From: Candidatus Endomicrobiellum trichonymphae
GTDB taxonomy: Bacteria > Elusimicrobiota > Endomicrobiia > Endomicrobiales > Endomicrobiaceae
Length of the DNA: 64,000 nucleotides
Direction: 5' to 3'
Assembly: GCF_002355835.1 (NCBI RefSeq)
Contig: NZ_AP017459.1
Location: 372,001 to 436,000 of the forward strand
Each line of letters starts with the position of its first letter. The first letter of the stretch is position 1. The notes below the pieces were generated by a model, which was not told the DNA's origin, ran no database searches, and worked only from the letters and a program-made list of their open reading frames with translations. A program made the translations under genes and the position numbers. Of this stretch, positions 10,181 to 18,929 are shown piece after piece.

Positions 10181-10209
10181 ATTTTATCTTTTTCTATACC
10201 TTTTTTCAA
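10181..10209 (-). promoter_or_regulatory. Sigma-70-type promoter for the sugar-phosphate antiporter
   Basis: On the minus strand TTGAAA (10209-10204) is separated by 17 bases from TAAAAT (10186-10181), giving a leader of roughly 110 bases before the chosen ATG. Spacing is optimal and both boxes match four or five of six consensus bases. Confidence 0.55.
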
Positions 10210-10289
10210 ATATATTTATCTAGTATTAGCGGTATGTAAAGTTCGAAATGTTTTAAAGTCATAAAAAATTAAAATGAGAAAAAGGAGGA

Positions 10290-10401
10290 GACTACTAACA
10301 ACTACGTGTTTCTCATAGGCAACACAGGTGTTGGTAAGCCAACTTTCCTGAGATATTTGAAAGAACATATAATGTATATGATATTTGAGGAGAAGCGTTA
10401 A
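10290..10401 (+). pseudogene. Fragment of a P-loop NTPase gene
   Basis: A 36-codon open stretch reads NNYVFLIGNTGVGKPTFLRY followed by LKEHI and a stop. GNTGVGKPT is a Walker A motif with T replaced by P, preceded by a typical hydrophobic beta strand. Nothing downstream completes a GTPase or ATPase, so this looks like a gene remnant rather than a working gene. It lies in the decayed stretch between the antiporter and moxR. Another reading is a chance match. Confidence 0.35.
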
Positions 10402-10423
10402 CATATTTGAAGTATTGCTGGAT

Positions 10424-10460
10424 GCTGCGGTGGCAGGTACAGGTATAGTTGCGAGGCAGA
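10424..10460 (+). repeat. Copy of a porB segment in decayed DNA
   Basis: Nine bases (10424-10432) and then 21 bases (10440-10460) are identical to the adjoining stretches 43537-43545 and 43546-43566 of porB, where they encode the conserved GCGAGIVARQ. Here they are separated by a 7-base insertion that partly duplicates the flanking CAGGTA. A 21-base exact match is not expected by chance in 64 kb. The next 100 bases before moxR are non-coding and include a small CCTGTT-cata-AACAGG hairpin (10512-10527). Confidence 0.6.
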
Positions 10461-10584
10461 GTCAGAAGTAGTGAATGCGTTCGCCCGGCGGCAAATAAAA
10501 CTGGTGTAAAGCCTGTTCATAAACAGGATTAGTTTCTTATTTTCAGAATTTGTAGCGGATATTATAACCGATCGGAGGTTTGAA

Positions 10585-11571
10585 ATGGCGGTTTATATAG
10601 ATGAGCTTAACAAAAAAATAATGCAGGACAGTATTTTCGTTTCGAAACTTTTAAATGAAGTTTCAAAAGTTCTTGTTGGGCAGAAATACGTTTTAGAAAG
10701 AATGCTCATAGGACTTCTTTCTGACGGGCATATTTTGCTTGAGGGTTTCCCCGGTCTTGCAAAAACACTTGCCGTAAAAAGTCTGTCGGCTGTAATACAA
10801 GCCGACTATAAAAGAATACAGTTCACTCCAGATCTGTTGCCCGCGGATGTTGTCGGAACTTTAATTTATAATCCTCAAAGCAGTGATTTTGTCGTAAAAA
10901 AAGGTCCCGTTTTTGCCAATATAGTTCTCGCGGATGAAATCAATCGCGCTCCTGCAAAGGTACAGAGTGCATTGCTTGAAGCTATGCAGGAAAGACATGT
11001 TACTATTGGTGATACTACATACGGTCTTCCTGACCCATTTTTAGTTATGGCGACACAAAATCCTATAGAACAAGAAGGGACATATCCCCTTCCTGAAGCG
11101 CAGGTTGACAGGTTTATGCTTAAACTTAAAGTTTCTTATCCGAATAAATCCGACGAGAAAATTATTTTGGAAAGAATGACGCGCTTCCTACCGAAAATAA
11201 ATCCTATAATTAGCTTAAAAGATGTTCAAAAAGCGAAAGATTCAATAGAACAGATTTATGTTGACGATAAAGTAAAAAATTATATAGTTGACATTGTTTT
11301 TGCTTCCAGGAACCCAGGAGAATACGGGCTTAAAGATTTAAGAAGTCTTATTGCTTACGGTGCTTCTCCAAGAGCTACGATTAGCTTAACTCTCGCCTCA
11401 AAAGCCTACGCTTTTCTTCAGGGTAGAGGATATGTTATACCGGAAGATATAAAAATAATCGGACATGACGTTTTAAGGCATAGGATTTTGATTACTTATG
11501 AAGCAGAAGCCGATTCTATTGATTCGGATGATATAATTGAAAAAATATTTGGCGGTGTTGACGTACCTTAA
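10585..11571 (+). CDS. moxR: MoxR-family AAA+ ATPase
   Basis: MoxR ATPases are chaperone-like AAA+ proteins that act with von Willebrand (VWA) proteins encoded next to them. Walker A is GFPGLAKT near residue 54, Walker B LADEINRAPAKVQ, sensor 1 MATQNPIEQEGTYPLPEAQ, and the arginine-finger stretch VDRFMLK follows. The C-terminal lid ends SYGA/SPRATISL-like (GASPRATISL). At 328 residues it is full length. CGGAGG lies about 7 bases before the ATG. It heads the Bat operon (DUF58 protein, BatA, BatB, BatC, BatD), although a 370-base spacer separates it from the DUF58 gene. Confidence 0.95.
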   Translation: MAVYIDELNKKIMQDSIFVSKLLNEVSKVLVGQKYVLERMLIGLLSDGHILLEGFPGLAKTLAVKSLSAVIQADYKRIQFTPDLLPADVVGTLIYNPQSSDFVVKKGPVFANIVLADEINRAPAKVQSALLEAMQERHVTIGDTTYGLPDPFLVMATQNPIEQEGTYPLPEAQVDRFMLKLKVSYPNKSDEKIILERMTRFLPKINPIISLKDVQKAKDSIEQIYVDDKVKNYIVDIVFASRNPGEYGLKDLRSLIAYGASPRATISLTLASKAYAFLQGRGYVIPEDIKIIGHDVLRHRILITYEAEADSIDSDDIIEKIFGGVDVP

Positions 11572-11939
11572 CTTGTGGTTTGGAATTTGAAATTGTGAGC
11601 GTGAGCTTGACAACAACAGGAAAATAAGAGCTAGGAAGGAATACAAGGGGTGTTGGGGGCAAGAGTATGTTGTATGTGATCCGCTTAGCTTGGTAATTGG
11701 ATAGAATGGAGTAAAAAAATTAGGTCATTGCAAAGAATAATTAATTAAATTTTAAAAAAATAAAAAAGGAAAAGTAAAGTGGAATTTTTAGGATATATTG
11801 TCATTTTTTTGTTTGTAGCGTCGCTGATTGTTTTGCAATTATAAACGTGATTTGAAATTGTAATCAGTTGTTGTTTTTAATTGCGCTCTCGACTCTTTTC
11901 AGTTGTGAATTGCTGAGAGCGGATACTTTGGATTATTAT
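11572..11939 (+). other. Spacer with a possible 21-residue membrane peptide
   Basis: Between moxR and the DUF58 gene there is no normal gene. From 11779 a GTG codon after AAAAGGAAAAG opens a 21-codon frame (VEFLGYIVIFLFVASLIVLQ) that would be a single membrane helix. It may be a small membrane protein or the relic of a larger one. The remaining sequence shows no structure I could support. Confidence 0.3.
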
Positions 11940-12893
11940 ATGATGGATAAGGATATATTAAAAAAACAAATACGGCAGCTTGCAATAAGGTCGCATAAAC
12001 TTGTAAATGAAATCTTCGCCGGTCAGTACCAGAGTGTTTTCAAAGGGCAGGGGATAGAATTTGCCGAAGTCAGAGAATATCAGATAGGCGATGATTTTAG
12101 AAGTATCGACCACAATGTTACAGCTCGTTTCGGCAAACCTTATATAAAACTTTTCTCGGAAGAAAGAGAACTTACCGTAATTTTTCTTATAGATGTTTCA
12201 TCATCGCAGCGCTTTGGCAGTACGGACAGGTTAAAATCTGAAATTACCGCTGAAGTAGCGGCTCTTTTGGCATTTGCTTCTTTAAAAAATAATGACAGTG
12301 TCGGTATGCTTTCTTTTACGGATAAAGTTGAAAAAGTTATCGCGCCTCGCAAGGGCAGAAACAATATTTTAAAAATGATATATGAAATACTTGATTCAAA
12401 CTTCTCTGGCACAGAAACTTCGATTTCGGTGGCATTGAAAGCGATAAACGGAATATGGCGCAGAAAAGCGATTGTTTTTCTTATTTCGGATTTTCAAGAT
12501 GAAAATTATGAGAAGGATTTGGCAATGGTTGCAAAAAGACACGATTTAATATGTATAAAAATAGAAGATAACAGAGAAAGCGATTTGCCTGCAGTAGGTT
12601 TAGTTGAAATGGAAGATCTTGAAACAAAAGAAACGATGACGATTGATACTTCCGCCGTATATGAATCGTTTAAACAAAAAAATGAAGATTTTAAAAAAGA
12701 AACCCTCAGAATATTTAAAAAAGCAGCAGTCAGTGTCATAAATTTGAATACGGGCGGTTCTTATGTAAACCCGCTTATAAGATTTTTTAAAGAAAGAGAA
12801 AGACGGATACGGCGCGAATGTAGTCATTTCAGAATACCTTTAATTTTCATGGCAATATTCAGCTTTTTTGACATGGTAAGTAAGAATGCGTAA
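11940..12893 (+). CDS. DUF58 domain protein of the Bat operon
   Basis: DUF58 proteins are VWA-like partners of MoxR ATPases. The signature FKGQGIEFAEVREYQIGDD and then FRSIDHNVTAR is present, followed by a VWA-like core FLIDVSSSQRFGS in place of a classical MIDAS. The 317 residues cover the full cytoplasmic domain. An in-frame TTG further upstream would add a hydrophobic tail unlike the family, so I start at the ATG pair before DKDILKKQIR; no strong ribosome site is visible. Its 3' end overlaps the next gene by 8 bases, so the operon is tightly coupled from here to batA. Confidence 0.88.
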   Translation: MMDKDILKKQIRQLAIRSHKLVNEIFAGQYQSVFKGQGIEFAEVREYQIGDDFRSIDHNVTARFGKPYIKLFSEERELTVIFLIDVSSSQRFGSTDRLKSEITAEVAALLAFASLKNNDSVGMLSFTDKVEKVIAPRKGRNNILKMIYEILDSNFSGTETSISVALKAINGIWRRKAIVFLISDFQDENYEKDLAMVAKRHDLICIKIEDNRESDLPAVGLVEMEDLETKETMTIDTSAVYESFKQKNEDFKKETLRIFKKAAVSVINLNTGGSYVNPLIRFFKERERRIRRECSHFRIPLIFMAIFSFFDMVSKNA

Positions 12894-13770
12894 ACATTTT
12901 AAATATATTATCATTGCTATTTTATTTGTTTTCTGCATTTGCGCGTCTTTGTATTCGCGGGAGAAAGTAAGCGCTTCATTAAATAAAAACAGAGTTTTTG
13001 TCGGTGATATAATAAAATTTATCGTAAAGGTACGGCTTCCGCATGGTGCTCAGATAAGTGCGGATCAGGACTTTAGTTTTGACGATTTCGATATTATAAG
13101 TTCGGATATCAGACGTATATCCGACGCGGAAAATACTTACGAGTTAAATTTTAATATTGCGGCGTACAAAACCGGAATTTTTACAGTAAATCAGTTGACG
13201 GTTTTTTATATAAGTTCTGACGGGACTAATAATCTGTTTTTTACTCCTGAAGTGCGGGTTGAAGTTTTAAGCATTATCGGAAGCGGGACAGCAGAAGATA
13301 TAAAAGATATCAAAGCTTTAAAAAAGTTGAGGGTTGGTCCCGTATATGTGCTTTTAATAGTTATTATGTCATTCTTGTTTATCGTTTGTGTCGTATCTGT
13401 TGTAAAAGCTGTTGCAGAGCGGATAAAGAAGTCAAAACAATTTGAAGCTGACCCTAAAATTAAAGCGTTAAATGCTTTAAATGATTTATATAAAGGCATA
13501 GATGGAGTAAGCGTAAGAATTTTCTATTATAAGATGTCTGAAATTTTAAGAACTTATGCGTCTAAGCAGTACAATTTCAATGCTATGGAAATGACGACTT
13601 CGGAATTTTTTGACAAAATTAAGCCTTTTATTCCGCGGGAAATAAATATAAATGAGTTTAAAAATTATTTAAAAATATTTAACTTGGCAAGATATGCCGA
13701 TTTTACGCCGGACAAAATTGAAACGGAAGACAATTATATTTTTACAAAAAAACTTTTGGAGTTGTTATGA
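12886..13770 (+). CDS. Membrane-anchored BatD/DUF4381-like protein of the Bat operon
   Basis: This 294-residue protein has a signal peptide (KYIIIAILFVFCICASL), an exported beta-rich domain that starts like BatD (KVSASLNKNRVFVGDIIKF), one membrane helix around residues 152-174, and a cytoplasmic helical C-terminal domain. The order resembles the small BatD-like or DUF4381 proteins placed between the DUF58 protein and BatA. It overlaps the DUF58 gene by 8 bases and batA by 4. A role in presenting a periplasmic sensor or interaction domain to the VWA proteins is inference. Confidence 0.75.
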   Translation: MRKHFKYIIIAILFVFCICASLYSREKVSASLNKNRVFVGDIIKFIVKVRLPHGAQISADQDFSFDDFDIISSDIRRISDAENTYELNFNIAAYKTGIFTVNQLTVFYISSDGTNNLFFTPEVRVEVLSIIGSGTAEDIKDIKALKKLRVGPVYVLLIVIMSFLFIVCVVSVVKAVAERIKKSKQFEADPKIKALNALNDLYKGIDGVSVRIFYYKMSEILRTYASKQYNFNAMEMTTSEFFDKIKPFIPREININEFKNYLKIFNLARYADFTPDKIETEDNYIFTKKLLELL

Positions 13771-14768
13771 GGTTTGCAAACCCTTTATACCTTTTGATAT
13801 TTCTCCCGCTGCTTGCACTTGCATACGTGTATATTAGTATTATAAAAAAGAATTCTTTTAAACCTTGTATCAGTTTTTCGCGTGTAAATCTGCTTAAAAG
13901 TAATAATCCAGAATTTAAAAAAATACTTTTAAATATTTTAAAAGTTTTGAAATGTGTTTCGCTTATTTTGATTATCATCGCTCTTGCAAAACCCCAGAAA
14001 GGGAAAACTTTTGAACATTTAAGCGATCAGGGTATTGATATTATAGTGGCGCTTGATACTTCAACAAGTATGCGTTCGCTGGATTTTAGATCGCTTAACA
14101 GAATGGAAGCCGCAAAAAAAGTTATACGGGATTTTATGAAAGAAAGAAAATATGACAGAATAGGACTTGTGATTTTTTCAGGACTTGCTTTTACGCAGTG
14201 TCCGCTTACGACTGATAAAGATTCTCTTGCTGAATTTATAAACAATATAAATATCGGAGATACGGGGCTTGACGGTACGGCAATAGGTTCTGCAATAATG
14301 ACTTCCGTCAATAGATTAAAAGACAGTCGGGCTAAAAGTAGAATTATAATTCTTGTTACTGATGGAAATAACAATATGGGAGAAATCGATCCTTTAACCG
14401 CTTCAAAAATAGCCCGAAGCTATGATATAAAAATTTATGCCGTAGGAGTAGGAAGTCTTGATGGTGCAATTTATGAGGTGGGCGATCCGTTTTTAGGTAA
14501 AAGAGAAATTAAATATAGAAAGGATGCAATAAATGAAAGCGTTTTAAAAGAAGTAGCGTATAATACCAGCGGCGGATATTTCAGGGCGCAAGACGTAAAA
14601 TCTTTTGAAAATATAATGAAACAAATAGATAAGCTGGAAAAAGATGATATTGAAGTTATGCGGTTTACCAATTACAGAGAGCTGTATAAATATTTTTTGA
14701 TTCCGTCTTTTATTTTGCTGTTACTCATAATCGTTTTAGAAAACACTTATTTGAGGAAACTTCCTTAA
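13767..14768 (+). CDS. batA: BatA, VWA domain membrane protein
   Basis: The layout is that of Bat VWA proteins: two N-terminal membrane helices (residues 5-26 and about 55-73), a VWA domain and a C-terminal helix (about 308-328). The metal-binding MIDAS motif is intact: DTSTSM, then the downstream threonine in GLDGTAIGSAI, and VTDGNNNMG. The 333-residue length is normal. Its ATG overlaps the upstream stop (ATGA). Bat proteins were described as aerotolerance factors in Bacteroides and as envelope-stress genes in spirochaetes; the molecular job is not settled. Confidence 0.93.
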   Translation: MRFANPLYLLIFLPLLALAYVYISIIKKNSFKPCISFSRVNLLKSNNPEFKKILLNILKVLKCVSLILIIIALAKPQKGKTFEHLSDQGIDIIVALDTSTSMRSLDFRSLNRMEAAKKVIRDFMKERKYDRIGLVIFSGLAFTQCPLTTDKDSLAEFINNINIGDTGLDGTAIGSAIMTSVNRLKDSRAKSRIIILVTDGNNNMGEIDPLTASKIARSYDIKIYAVGVGSLDGAIYEVGDPFLGKREIKYRKDAINESVLKEVAYNTSGGYFRAQDVKSFENIMKQIDKLEKDDIEVMRFTNYRELYKYFLIPSFILLLLIIVLENTYLRKLP

Positions 14769-14918
14769 CAGCAATGGCTGAGTAAAAAATTGAGGCTGGA
14801 ATGAAAACGACAAAACCGGAGATTGTAATGCTTAAGAGATAAAATACTTAAAATGTCCGGTCTTTTTAAACTTTTTTATCTGATCAGATAACAGTTGGAG
14901 AGAAGGCAGAAAGGAAAT

Positions 14919-15911
14919 ATGTTTGCGGATAAAATCTATTTATTGCTTCTATTGCTGATTCCGGTGTTGGCAGTCTTTTTTTATATTGCATTAAAAAAAA
15001 GGAAAGCAGCATTGGATCGCTTAATATCAAGGGTAAATATATCAACGCTTGTGTCTGTTAATTTAAAAGCTTATAAAATAAAATATATTTTGCTTCTCGC
15101 AGGGCTTTTTTTTGTTATTATTGCAATGGCTTGTCCACAATACGGCGACGAAATGAGAACAGTAATTAAGGAGTCTTCAGAAATAATTATAGCTTTGGAC
15201 ATTTCAAAAAGCATGCTTGCTGAAGATTCAAAACCAAGCAGGCTTGAAAAAGCAAAAATGATAGTTTCAAAGATTGTTGAAGAAAATCCCGGTGAGAAAA
15301 TGGGCATTGTCGTTTTTTCTGGGACTGCTATGTGGCAGTGTCCTTTGACTTTTGACTTGCATGCGCTAAAAATGTTTTTGCAGAGTGTTGAAACAACTAA
15401 CCTTCCTTTGGGCGGTACGCGCATAAGCAGCGCGATTATGCTTGCTTCTAAGGCGGCAAGTTGCGAGTCTGCAGGCAGCAGGGTAATGATTCTTATAAGT
15501 GACGGCGAAAATCACGACTCAAAAATAAAAGAAGCTGTAAATGCGGCAAAAAAAGCAGGTTTAAGAATCATTTCTATCGGAATAGGGAAAAAAGAAGGAG
15601 CGCCTATTCCTGTTAAAGATGAAACAGGCACGGTAATAGATTATGTAAAAGATGTAAACGGTAAAGTGGTTATAAGCAGGGTAAATCCTGTTTTATTAAA
15701 AAATGTTGCCGAAGAAATGGGCGGAAAATATTTTGACGCTTTAGATGACGACGTTTATCCGTCACTTGTGAAAGCCGTCCGCAATTTAGGTAAAAATAAT
15801 AGTGAAGTCGGTATGAAAAGCAGTAAAACCGATAGATTCCAGATATTTTTGCTTCTTGGTTTGATTGCGTTGTTTGCGGAACTTTTGTTTCCTCTGAGGC
15901 GTAAGAGATGA
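14919..15911 (+). CDS. batB: BatB, VWA domain membrane protein
   Basis: A second VWA protein parallel to BatA, with N-terminal helices (IYLLLLLLIPVLAVFFYIAL; about 53-70), MIDAS residues ALDISKSMLAED, LGGTRISSAI and ISDGENHDSK, and a C-terminal helix. I start at the ATG after AGAAAGGAAAT because AAGGA lies just ahead; an in-frame TTG 24 bases upstream has no such site. A 150-base gap without features separates it from batA, while batC overlaps its end by 4 bases. BatA and BatB probably form a membrane complex served by MoxR. Confidence 0.93.
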   Translation: MFADKIYLLLLLLIPVLAVFFYIALKKRKAALDRLISRVNISTLVSVNLKAYKIKYILLLAGLFFVIIAMACPQYGDEMRTVIKESSEIIIALDISKSMLAEDSKPSRLEKAKMIVSKIVEENPGEKMGIVVFSGTAMWQCPLTFDLHALKMFLQSVETTNLPLGGTRISSAIMLASKAASCESAGSRVMILISDGENHDSKIKEAVNAAKKAGLRIISIGIGKKEGAPIPVKDETGTVIDYVKDVNGKVVISRVNPVLLKNVAEEMGGKYFDALDDDVYPSLVKAVRNLGKNNSEVGMKSSKTDRFQIFLLLGLIALFAELLFPLRRKR

Positions 15912-16906
15912 AATTAAAAATGTTTATGCTGGCTTTATCAGCGTCTCTGTTAATTTTTCTTTTGATTTTTTCATATAAGGATATAAGAGGAAACAATAGA
16001 GCCGTAAGATATTTTAATGACGGTAATTTTGAAGCCGCTTCTGAAAGTTTTAACAAAGAACTTGAAAAACTTCCCGGCAGTTACAGCATATTTAATAATG
16101 CCGCGGGGGCGGAATATAAACTGAATAAATTTGATGAAGCGCAGACAAAATATAATGCAGTGTTAGATTTTTCGGATGCAGACCAAGAGGAAAAATTTAT
16201 AGCTTTATATGGCTTGGGGAATACTGAGTACGGTAAGAATGATTTTCGAAAAGCCGCCAGTTTATATAAAAAGGCGTTGAGATTAAAACCGGGCGATAAA
16301 GACGCAAAATATAATCTTGAAGTAGCGTTATTGAAGTTGAATGAGAAAGATAGTTGTCAGAATAATAATGATAATAGTAGTAAGCAGAACAGTCGGCAAA
16401 AAGGGCGGAACAACAAACAGAATGAACAAAACATCGGGAACCGGCAGCAAAGTAAGGAAGAACGTGATTTGAAAAGACATATGGAACAAAACGATAAAGC
16501 TCAAAAAGAAAACGAAAAAAAGAGGCAAAGTCTCGGCAGACAGGTTTCCGTTGTAAGAGATGAAATTCAAAAAAGGCAGAATGTACAAAAAGGTTTAGAG
16601 GAAGAAAAACTGAGGCTTGATAAACAAAAACTGGAAATAAGCAATAAGATAGAAGCGTTAAAAAAGACCGGAGTAACTAAGAATAAGTTCTCTAAACGGA
16701 AAAACGAGTCTCAAGGGGACAACCCGCTGGGTGACAAGTCTGAGAAAGAAAAACTAGAAATGCAGCCGGTAGGAGAAAAAGAAGATAAGAAAGATATGCC
16801 TGCGGCGATATTTTTAAATTATTATGATGAAGCTGAAAGGAAAGCCTATAAGTTGAGGAATAAAAATAAAAAATCGGCATTAAATCAACCTCAAGAGGAT
16901 TGGTAA
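15908..16906 (+). CDS. batC: BatC, TPR-repeat membrane protein
   Basis: It has one N-terminal membrane helix (residues 5-22), then tetratricopeptide repeats between about 35 and 140 (FNDGNFEAASESFNKEL; YGKNDFRKAASLYKKALRLK). A long, charged, glutamine- and lysine-rich coiled coil runs from about 145 to 250. This is the BatC pattern, a periplasmic scaffold of the Bat complex. The low-complexity part holds many Asn/Gln/Lys codons as expected at this base composition. It overlaps batB by 4 bases and is followed one base later by batD. Confidence 0.88.
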   Translation: MKLKMFMLALSASLLIFLLIFSYKDIRGNNRAVRYFNDGNFEAASESFNKELEKLPGSYSIFNNAAGAEYKLNKFDEAQTKYNAVLDFSDADQEEKFIALYGLGNTEYGKNDFRKAASLYKKALRLKPGDKDAKYNLEVALLKLNEKDSCQNNNDNSSKQNSRQKGRNNKQNEQNIGNRQQSKEERDLKRHMEQNDKAQKENEKKRQSLGRQVSVVRDEIQKRQNVQKGLEEEKLRLDKQKLEISNKIEALKKTGVTKNKFSKRKNESQGDNPLGDKSEKEKLEMQPVGEKEDKKDMPAAIFLNYYDEAERKAYKLRNKNKKSALNQPQEDW

Positions 16907-16907
16907 A

Positions 16908-18683
16908 ATGCTTAAAAAGATATTGCTGCCCGTCATATTGTTGCTTTTGCTTTTTACATCTGTTTTGGCATCTGCTGAAACTATTTATTTTAAGGCATCT
17001 GCGAATAAGAAAACTGTGACGTTAAGCGAGTCTTTTATATATTCAGTCACGGTGAGTGGGGACAGTACAAATCTTCCGGAATATAAGATGGACGCTATGC
17101 CGGAATTTAACAGGTTCGGAACGACTGTTTCGCGGAGCATATCTGTAGTCACCGGCAAAACTAGCATGAGCGTAACACGTGACTATACTTTGGGACCGAA
17201 AAAAATAGGAAAATTTACGATACCGCCTGCCAAAATAACGTTTAAGGGTAAAACGTATTTAACAGAAAGCGTAGAAATTGAAGTTACACCAGCTCAAAGC
17301 GTTAAGAGTATTCCTGTCGTCGCTAATCGGCGGCAGTTATCGTCGCAGAATGCGGCGGCAGGAAAAGCTTTTGTAAAAGCTTCCATAAATAAGAAGACTG
17401 CTTATGAAAATGAGAAGCTGGTTTATAAGTTCAGCTTTTATACGAATGTTGATTTGGTATCAAATCCCGAATACTACCCGCCGGATTTTTCAGGTTTTTG
17501 GAATGATGGCTCGAAACCTAAAAATCATTTTGAGGTTATAGACGGTTCAAATTACCGCGTTGACGAAATAGAGACGACTTTATATCCCGTTGGAACTGGA
17601 TTAAAAAGAATTTTACCTGCGAAATTAAAAATAGATCTTATGAATTTTTCGCTGCCTTCCGGAATGAATGATTTTTTCAGTTTTTTTGCGGATAATGGAT
17701 GCGCTGGAGACGGAGAGACTAAAATTTTAGAAACTGAATCATTAGAAATAAAGATTATTCCCTTGCCTAAGGATGGGAAACCTGCTGATTTTTATGGAGC
17801 CACAGGCGATTTTGAAATAAAGGCTGTCGTTGATAAAAAAGATGTCAGGATAAACGAACCTGTAACTTTGACTGTGACTGTAAGCGGAAGCGGGAATATG
17901 AAAAGCATAAGCGACATAAACTTTGGTGTTTATAACGATTTTAAAAAATATGATACTATAGTCGAAAGTACTTCCGGTAATTCAAAAAAATTTAAAACTA
18001 TATTTATTCCGCTTGTGTCGGGCGAAAAGGAAATACCTGCGGCAAGCCTGTCTTTTTTTAGTCCCTTAAAGAAACAATATGAGACCATAAAGACATCGTC
18101 GCAAAAAATCATCGTAAGTGGGATGTCCTTACATACCGAAGAAAATGTTGAAGATAAGTTAAAAATAGACATTATGCATAAAAACATAAATTACAATAAG
18201 CGGATAAAAACGCTTAAGTTGTATAGAGGATATCTCATAGAAAAGCCGGTGTTCTATTTGATATTCGTTCCTTTTATTATGTTGTTCATTTTGAGTGTAT
18301 GCTATGCTGTGTATATGAGAAGAGTATCCAGAAATCCGTTTAAAAAATTAAAAACTCTTAGTTTTGCCGAAGTACAGAAGCTTGTGAAAGAAGCTGAAAA
18401 CAGGATTTCAGAAAATAATTTTGAAGCTTCGCTGGATTTGCTTTATCAGGCTTTGATTGAAATCATAAATATTGAAACTGGTATTAAATCGGATAATTTG
18501 CAGAAGAATCAAATAACCGGTAATTTGCGAAAAAAGAATGCAGATGATGAAAAAATTATAGAAATAATAAAAATGTTGGAAAGGTTTGATTTTTATAAAT
18601 TTGCTTCTGTGAATTTAGATAAAGATTCCATAAACGCATTATTAATTAATGTTGAAACTCTGATTCTGAGTTTTAAGAAATGA
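16908..18683 (+). CDS. batD: BatD, exported oxygen-tolerance protein
   Basis: BatD proteins are secreted beta-sandwich proteins held by one C-terminal membrane helix. The signal peptide (ILLPVILLLLLFTSVLASA) is followed by the family start YFKASANKKTVTLSESFIYS and then repeats of about 120 residues, seen again at AFVKASINKKTAYENEKLVY and at AVVDKKDVRINEPVTLTVTV. The membrane segment lies near residues 447-467, with a cytoplasmic helical tail. Length (591) is normal. It closes the Bat operon; its start is just after the batC stop. Confidence 0.9.
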   Translation: MLKKILLPVILLLLLFTSVLASAETIYFKASANKKTVTLSESFIYSVTVSGDSTNLPEYKMDAMPEFNRFGTTVSRSISVVTGKTSMSVTRDYTLGPKKIGKFTIPPAKITFKGKTYLTESVEIEVTPAQSVKSIPVVANRRQLSSQNAAAGKAFVKASINKKTAYENEKLVYKFSFYTNVDLVSNPEYYPPDFSGFWNDGSKPKNHFEVIDGSNYRVDEIETTLYPVGTGLKRILPAKLKIDLMNFSLPSGMNDFFSFFADNGCAGDGETKILETESLEIKIIPLPKDGKPADFYGATGDFEIKAVVDKKDVRINEPVTLTVTVSGSGNMKSISDINFGVYNDFKKYDTIVESTSGNSKKFKTIFIPLVSGEKEIPAASLSFFSPLKKQYETIKTSSQKIIVSGMSLHTEENVEDKLKIDIMHKNINYNKRIKTLKLYRGYLIEKPVFYLIFVPFIMLFILSVCYAVYMRRVSRNPFKKLKTLSFAEVQKLVKEAENRISENNFEASLDLLYQALIEIINIETGIKSDNLQKNQITGNLRKKNADDEKIIEIIKMLERFDFYKFASVNLDKDSINALLINVETLILSFKK

Positions 18684-18764
18684 TAAAAACAGAAACATTT
18701 GCAAAAGAAGTTATAAAAATGAATAATTTAGAATATAAGCCATACATCAAACAAGGAGAATATT

Positions 18765-18917
18765 ATGAAAAAGTGGAAATGTTCAGCATGCGGTTATGTT
18801 TATGATCCTGCTGTAGGTCTTCCAGAGGCTGGGATTGCTCTGGGAACTCTTTTTGAACAGCTTCCTGAAGACTGGGTGTGTCCGTTATGTGGCGCGCCTA
18901 AAAGCACGTTTGAATAA
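18765..18917 (+). CDS. Rubredoxin
   Basis: A 50-residue one-iron electron carrier. The four ligands are in [12 protein letters not shown] and [11 protein letters not shown], with the conserved LPEDW before the second pair. It is preceded by ACAAGGAGAATATT, a strong ribosome site. It probably carries electrons to the flavodiiron protein, superoxide reductase or rubrerythrin encoded just downstream. The NifS-like gene starts 12 bases after its stop, so they form one transcript. Confidence 0.97.
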   Translation: MKKWKCSACGYVYDPAVGLPEAGIALGTLFEQLPEDWVCPLCGAPKSTFE

Positions 18918-18929
18918 GAGTAACAATTT

